Below, piece by piece: positions 5,566 to 8,420 of a stretch of DNA of 8,420 nt. The number at the start of each line of letters is the position of its first letter. Within the stretch, counting starts at the first letter, position 1. The stretch covers positions 1 through 8,420 of the forward strand of contig DATEZO010000299.1 in assembly GCA_035255485.1 (NCBI GenBank), given 5' to 3'. The notes beneath the pieces were generated by a model. The model was given only the letters and a program-made list of their open reading frames with translations. It was not told the DNA's origin and did not search any database. The position numbers and the translations under genes are program-made. The stretch is from DATEZO01 sp035255485. GTDB taxonomy: Bacteria; Pseudomonadota; Gammaproteobacteria; Burkholderiales; Burkholderiaceae_D.

Positions 5566-8031
5566 ATGGCGACGCCCGATACCAATAGGGGTGGTACCCC
5601 GCTGCATTCGACAACAGCAGAGACGTTGCTGGCGCTCGGTTCAAACCGTGAAACCGGGCTTACCGGCTCGGACGCCAAAAACCGCCTGGATCAACACGGC
5701 CCAAACGAGGTCCATGAGGGAAAACGTCATCCCCTTCTGCGCTTTCTGAAGAAGTTCTGGGGCATCTCCGCATGGATGATCGAACTGATCGCGCTGCTGT
5801 CGGTTATCCTTCATAAACGGGCCGACCTCCTGGTTGCAGTCCTGCTGCTGGTCGTCAATGCGGTTCTCAGCTTTCTTCAGGAACAGCGCGCGTCGGCCGC
5901 CGTGGCCGCGCTGCGCCGCCAATTGAATGTGACGGCCAGGGTACTGCGTGACAGCACCTGGCAAGCCGTAGCGGCGCGCGCACTGGTTATTGGCGATATC
6001 GTGCGCGTCAGGGCCGGCGACTTCGTTCCCGCCGATCTCCAACTCGTTGATGGCGTCTTGCAGATTGATGAATCCGCACTCACCGGTGAATCGCGCGAGG
6101 TCGAAAGGACGATCAATGAAGCGTTGTACGCCGGAGCTACGATACGCCGGGGCGAGGGAACCGGCGTCGTGGTTGCGACTGGAGCACAGACTTATTTCGG
6201 CCGGACCACGGAACTTGTCGCTAGCGCACATCCGAAACTGCATGTCGAAGAGATTGTCGCGCGGGTGGTTCGCTGGCTACTTGTCATTGTCGGCATACAG
6301 GTCGCATTGACATTGGTGGTCTCGTCTATCAAAGGGCTACCGTTGCTCGACACGCTTCCTATCGCGCTGGTACTGCTGATGAGTGCTGTGCCAGTGGCAC
6401 TGCCGGTGATGTTCACCGTGAGCATGGCGCTGGGATCGATGGAGCTTTCGCGTCATGGCGTCTTGATTACTCAGTTGAGCGCTATCGAGGATGCCGCGAC
6501 AATGGACGTGCTGTGCGCCGACAAGACCGGCACACTCACCATGAACCGGCTATCCCTGCGCCGCGTAGAGCCGCTGTATGGTTTCAGCGAGAGCGACGTG
6601 CTGCAAACCGCTGCTTTGGCCTCGAACGAAGCCAATGCCGACCCTATCGACCTCGCGTTTCTCCGGGCGGCAAAAGAGTACAACGTGGGGAGAGCCGATG
6701 CACGAACCGTATCGTTCCAACCCTTTTCCGCAGCGACCCGGCGCACCGAATCGACCGTTGTGCTTGGTGGTCGAACGATCCGTTGTGTCAAAGGCGCGCT
6801 GCGAACCATTGCGGAAACAGCCGGACTCGACGCAGTCGCCATCGCGGAACTGGAAGGACACGCCAACACAGAAGCGCAGAACGGCGTGCGCGTACTGGCC
6901 GTTGCGCGCGCCGACGATGAAGGTTCGCTTGCACTGCTTGGTCTTGCCTACCTGTACGACGCGCCACGGTCCGATTCACGCCGCCTTATCGATGAACTAC
7001 GCTTGCTCGGTATTCGGGTCAAGATGCTAACCGGCGATGCCCTCCCCGTCGCGCGCGCAATCGCGGGCGTCCTGGGACTTGGCACCATCATCCGTGCCCC
7101 GGACCTGCATGCTTCGCCGCAGAAAGCCGAAGGACGCGGGACCGATGTGGCCGAAGATGCTGATGGCTTCGCCGAAGTATTCCCGGAAGACAAGTTTCTT
7201 GTCGTGAAGCGGCTACAGGCGGCGGGTCACGTGGTTGGCATGACGGGCGATGGTGTGAACGACGCGCCGGCGCTGCGTCAGGCGGAAGTGGGAATCGCGG
7301 TCAGTGGGGCGTCCGACGTTGCCAAAGGTGCCGCGAGCGCGGTACTGACTCACGAAGGTTTGGTGGACATCATCGATCTGGTGAAGAGTGGGCGCGCAAT
7401 CTACCAGCGTGTGCTGACATGGATTGTCAACAAAATCAGTCGCACCATCCTGAAGGCGGGTTTTGTGGTGCTTGCCTTTCTCGCGACCGGGCAGTTTGTC
7501 ATTTCCGCATTGGGTATGGTGTTGCTCGTGTTCATGACCGACTTCGTGAAAATTGCACTGGCAACGGACCGTGTGCGCCCGTCAGAACACCCCGAAACCT
7601 GGAATATCGGTCCATTGGTAAACGTTGCCGTTGTTCTGGGGCTGCTGATGCTTGCGGAAGCCCTTGCACTGCTTGCGTATGGTTGGCATCGGTTCGACCT
7701 TGGTGATGGCAGCGGGCAGTTGCAGACTTTTACGTTCCAGACGCTCTTGTTTTTCGCGCTATTCTCCATCCTGTCGGTTCGAGAGCGCCGTGCTTTCTGG
7801 GCGTCACGTCCAAGCATGCTCCTTGCAAGCGCACTCGTCGCAGATGCTGTCGGTGGAATGTTGATCGGCATGCATGGCCTTGCCGAGCTGCGACCGCTGC
7901 CAATCGCCCAAAGCCTGCTGATTGCAATCTTTGCTGGCGTCTTTGTGCTCGGTCCTAACGATCTCCTGAAAACTTTGCTCACAGAGCACGCTTTGAAGCG
8001 TTTGCGCACACTATCCCCAGAGAAGAAATGA
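5566..8031 (+). CDS. P-type ATPase, plasma-membrane proton-efflux (P3A) type
   Basis: This 821-residue inner-membrane pump uses ATP through a phospho-aspartate intermediate, most likely to export H+. Residues of about 16-65 are the N-terminal cation-ATPase domain. TM1-TM2 lie at about 66-104, the actuator domain has TGES (173-176), and TM3-TM4 lie at about 232-290 with PVALP (276-280). The phosphorylation site is DKTGTLT at 319-325 (Asp319). The nucleotide domain has KGA (409-411), MLTGD lies at 487-491, and the hinge motif TGDGVNDAP at 560-568. TM5-TM10 follow from about 620; the TM6 segment MTDFVKIALATDRVRPS (657-673) keeps an Asp (659) where plant and fungal H+-ATPases have the proton-binding Asp. 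The long autoinhibitory C-terminal domain of plant pumps is absent. The ATG is the only start after an in-frame stop at 5530, but lacks a Shine-Dalgarno. Proton specificity is inferred from the family; another cation is possible. Confidence 0.9.
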   Translation: MATPDTNRGGTPLHSTTAETLLALGSNRETGLTGSDAKNRLDQHGPNEVHEGKRHPLLRFLKKFWGISAWMIELIALLSVILHKRADLLVAVLLLVVNAVLSFLQEQRASAAVAALRRQLNVTARVLRDSTWQAVAARALVIGDIVRVRAGDFVPADLQLVDGVLQIDESALTGESREVERTINEALYAGATIRRGEGTGVVVATGAQTYFGRTTELVASAHPKLHVEEIVARVVRWLLVIVGIQVALTLVVSSIKGLPLLDTLPIALVLLMSAVPVALPVMFTVSMALGSMELSRHGVLITQLSAIEDAATMDVLCADKTGTLTMNRLSLRRVEPLYGFSESDVLQTAALASNEANADPIDLAFLRAAKEYNVGRADARTVSFQPFSAATRRTESTVVLGGRTIRCVKGALRTIAETAGLDAVAIAELEGHANTEAQNGVRVLAVARADDEGSLALLGLAYLYDAPRSDSRRLIDELRLLGIRVKMLTGDALPVARAIAGVLGLGTIIRAPDLHASPQKAEGRGTDVAEDADGFAEVFPEDKFLVVKRLQAAGHVVGMTGDGVNDAPALRQAEVGIAVSGASDVAKGAASAVLTHEGLVDIIDLVKSGRAIYQRVLTWIVNKISRTILKAGFVVLAFLATGQFVISALGMVLLVFMTDFVKIALATDRVRPSEHPETWNIGPLVNVAVVLGLLMLAEALALLAYGWHRFDLGDGSGQLQTFTFQTLLFFALFSILSVRERRAFWASRPSMLLASALVADAVGGMLIGMHGLAELRPLPIAQSLLIAIFAGVFVLGPNDLLKTLLTEHALKRLRTLSPEKK

Positions 8032-8054
8032 AGGTGGTCACTAGCGGGATGGCT

Positions 8055-8092
8055 CTTGGCGTACGATTTTTCCGTTTCGTGAACAGACCCCC
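8055..8092 (-). repeat. Right terminal inverted repeat, Tn3-family type
   Basis: Read on the minus strand from 8092, it begins GGGGGTCTG, continues TTCACGAAACGGAAAAA and ends TCGTACGCCAAG. It begins 23 bases after the ATPase stop. It has one more G at the outer end and one base fewer in the A-run than the left copy. The inner AAG is the canonical Tn3-type ending. Confidence 0.8.
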
Positions 8093-8097
8093 ATCTT
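8093..8097 (+). repeat. 5-bp direct repeat ATCTT, right copy (target site duplication)
   Basis: This copy is identical to the ATCTT at 5416-5420 and touches the outer end of the right inverted repeat when that end is read with five G. Confidence 0.75.
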
Positions 8098-8161
8098 CGG
8101 CTCGGAACGCAGGGAGCACCGATAATGGTGTTCTTCCGCATCAATGGCGTTACCCGGAATA

Positions 8162-8206
8162 ATCGTATTGACCATTGCTAACTGGCAGCAAAGCGAAGAA
8201 TACGAT
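8162..8206. repeat. Nested inverted repeat between the cassette and the DUF190 gene
   Basis: ATCGTATT (8162-8169) and AATACGAT (8199-8206) are exact reverse complements. Between them TTGCT (8175-8179) pairs with AGCAA (8187-8191), giving an interrupted stem-loop. It lies just past the 3' end of the minus-strand gene and may end its transcript, but there is no U-tract. Confidence 0.35.
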
Positions 8207-8224
8207 ACTTAGCCACATCCGGCG

Positions 8225-8420
8225 CTATGTGTCTGCTTCGCCGATGGTCCCGAATTCCACCGGCGCCTTGACAAAGAACATTTGCGTTTTTTCTTCAATC
8301 AGCAACGCAAATAACCGCCCTGCTTCTTCTTCGGTCACGACCATCGTCACTTCCACCGGTTGATCAGCCACTTCAAAAAAGTGTGCCGAGTGAATACGGC
8401 GGTGATGCCCGTACCCCATG
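8225..8420 (-). CDS. DUF190 family (PII-like) protein, 3' part only
   Basis: The visible 64 residues run on the minus strand to a TAG at 8225-8227. The segments YGHHRRIHSAHFFE, ADQPVEVTMVVTEEEAGRLF and FFVKAPVEFGTIGE match the C-terminal half to two-thirds of DUF190 proteins, which are small cytoplasmic PII-like trimers of about 105-115 residues. The Met at 8417-8419 is probably internal, since the family has an N-terminal strand before the GxGHxxxIH segment, so the true start lies past the window edge. DUF190 genes are often found beside crcB fluoride-channel genes, but that neighbour cannot be seen here. The gene converges with the ATPase gene. Its biochemical role is not established. Confidence 0.8.
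   Translation of the reverse strand, partial: MGYGHHRRIHSAHFFEVADQPVEVTMVVTEEEAGRLFALLIEEKTQMFFVKAPVEFGTIGEADT

Larger units (their letters stand above)
5421..8092. mobile_element. Non-autonomous Tn3-family-like cassette carrying a P-type ATPase gene
   Basis: The 2672-bp segment is bounded by 38-bp imperfect inverted repeats with GGGG at the outer ends, and by the 5-bp direct repeat ATCTT on both sides. These are hallmarks of Tn3-family elements. The inner part of the right repeat (AAAAATCGTACGCC, then AAG) closely resembles the Tn501/Tn1721 ends as I recall them (AAAAATCGTACGCTAAG). The only gene inside is the ATPase at 5566-8031, on the + strand. There is no transposase, resolvase or recognisable resolution site, so it would need an enzyme supplied in trans. 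It resembles passenger-carrying non-autonomous elements (mobile insertion cassettes or TIME-like units). The ends and duplication are read directly; the mobility is inferred. Confidence 0.75.

Noticed and set aside
5178..5588. Open frame from the korB end through the left inverted repeat
   Set aside because: It starts inside korB in another frame, crosses the hairpin and the cassette boundary, and has no recognisable product.
5416..8097. Functional link between the proton pump and the oxidoreductase operon
   Set aside because: The pump lies in its own bounded insertion after a strong hairpin, so closeness is probably accidental.
7401..8144. 247-codon minus-strand open frame running through the right inverted repeat
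   Set aside because: Most of it is antisense to the membrane part of the ATPase and it matches nothing; it is not a transposase.

Overview
The window looks like a chromosomal segment of a betaproteobacterium, most likely from the Burkholderiales or Oxalobacteraceae. This is inferred from the moderately high GC content, codon use, gene families and Gram-negative style ribosome sites; no marker gene fixes the taxon. It holds four complete or nearly complete genes and one partial gene.

Positions 1-531 are a leader with no convincing gene. It has several palindromes and a repeated GTTTGCA motif, and ends in a good ribosome binding site. Positions 532-5248 form a tight three-gene operon on the + strand, with 4-base ATGA overlaps at both junctions. 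The genes are an FAD/iron-sulfur NAD(P) oxidoreductase of the GltD type with extra C-terminal ferredoxin-like clusters, then the fused gamma-alpha subunit and the beta subunit of a 2-oxoacid (probably 2-oxoglutarate):acceptor oxidoreductase. Together they would oxidise and decarboxylate a 2-oxoacid with CoA, using thiamine diphosphate, and pass electrons through iron-sulfur clusters to FAD and NAD(P)+. The same subunit logic is known from the 2-oxoglutarate:NADP+ oxidoreductase of Azoarcus evansii. A strong 13-bp hairpin follows the operon.

Positions 5421-8092 hold the most striking structure. A complete P-type ATPase gene of the proton-efflux (P3A) type is enclosed by two inverted 38-bp sequences with Tn3-family features: an outer GGGG end and an inner TCGTACGCC block. 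The pair is flanked by an identical 5-bp direct repeat, ATCTT, the target duplication length made by Tn3-family transposases. There is no transposase or resolvase inside. The simplest reading is a non-autonomous Tn3-type cassette of about 2.67 kb whose only cargo is an ion pump, moved in trans. It sits between the convergent ends of the operon and a minus-strand gene.

Positions 8098-8420 hold a short intergenic stretch with a nested inverted repeat, then the 3' part of a minus-strand DUF190 (PII-like) gene whose start lies beyond the window.
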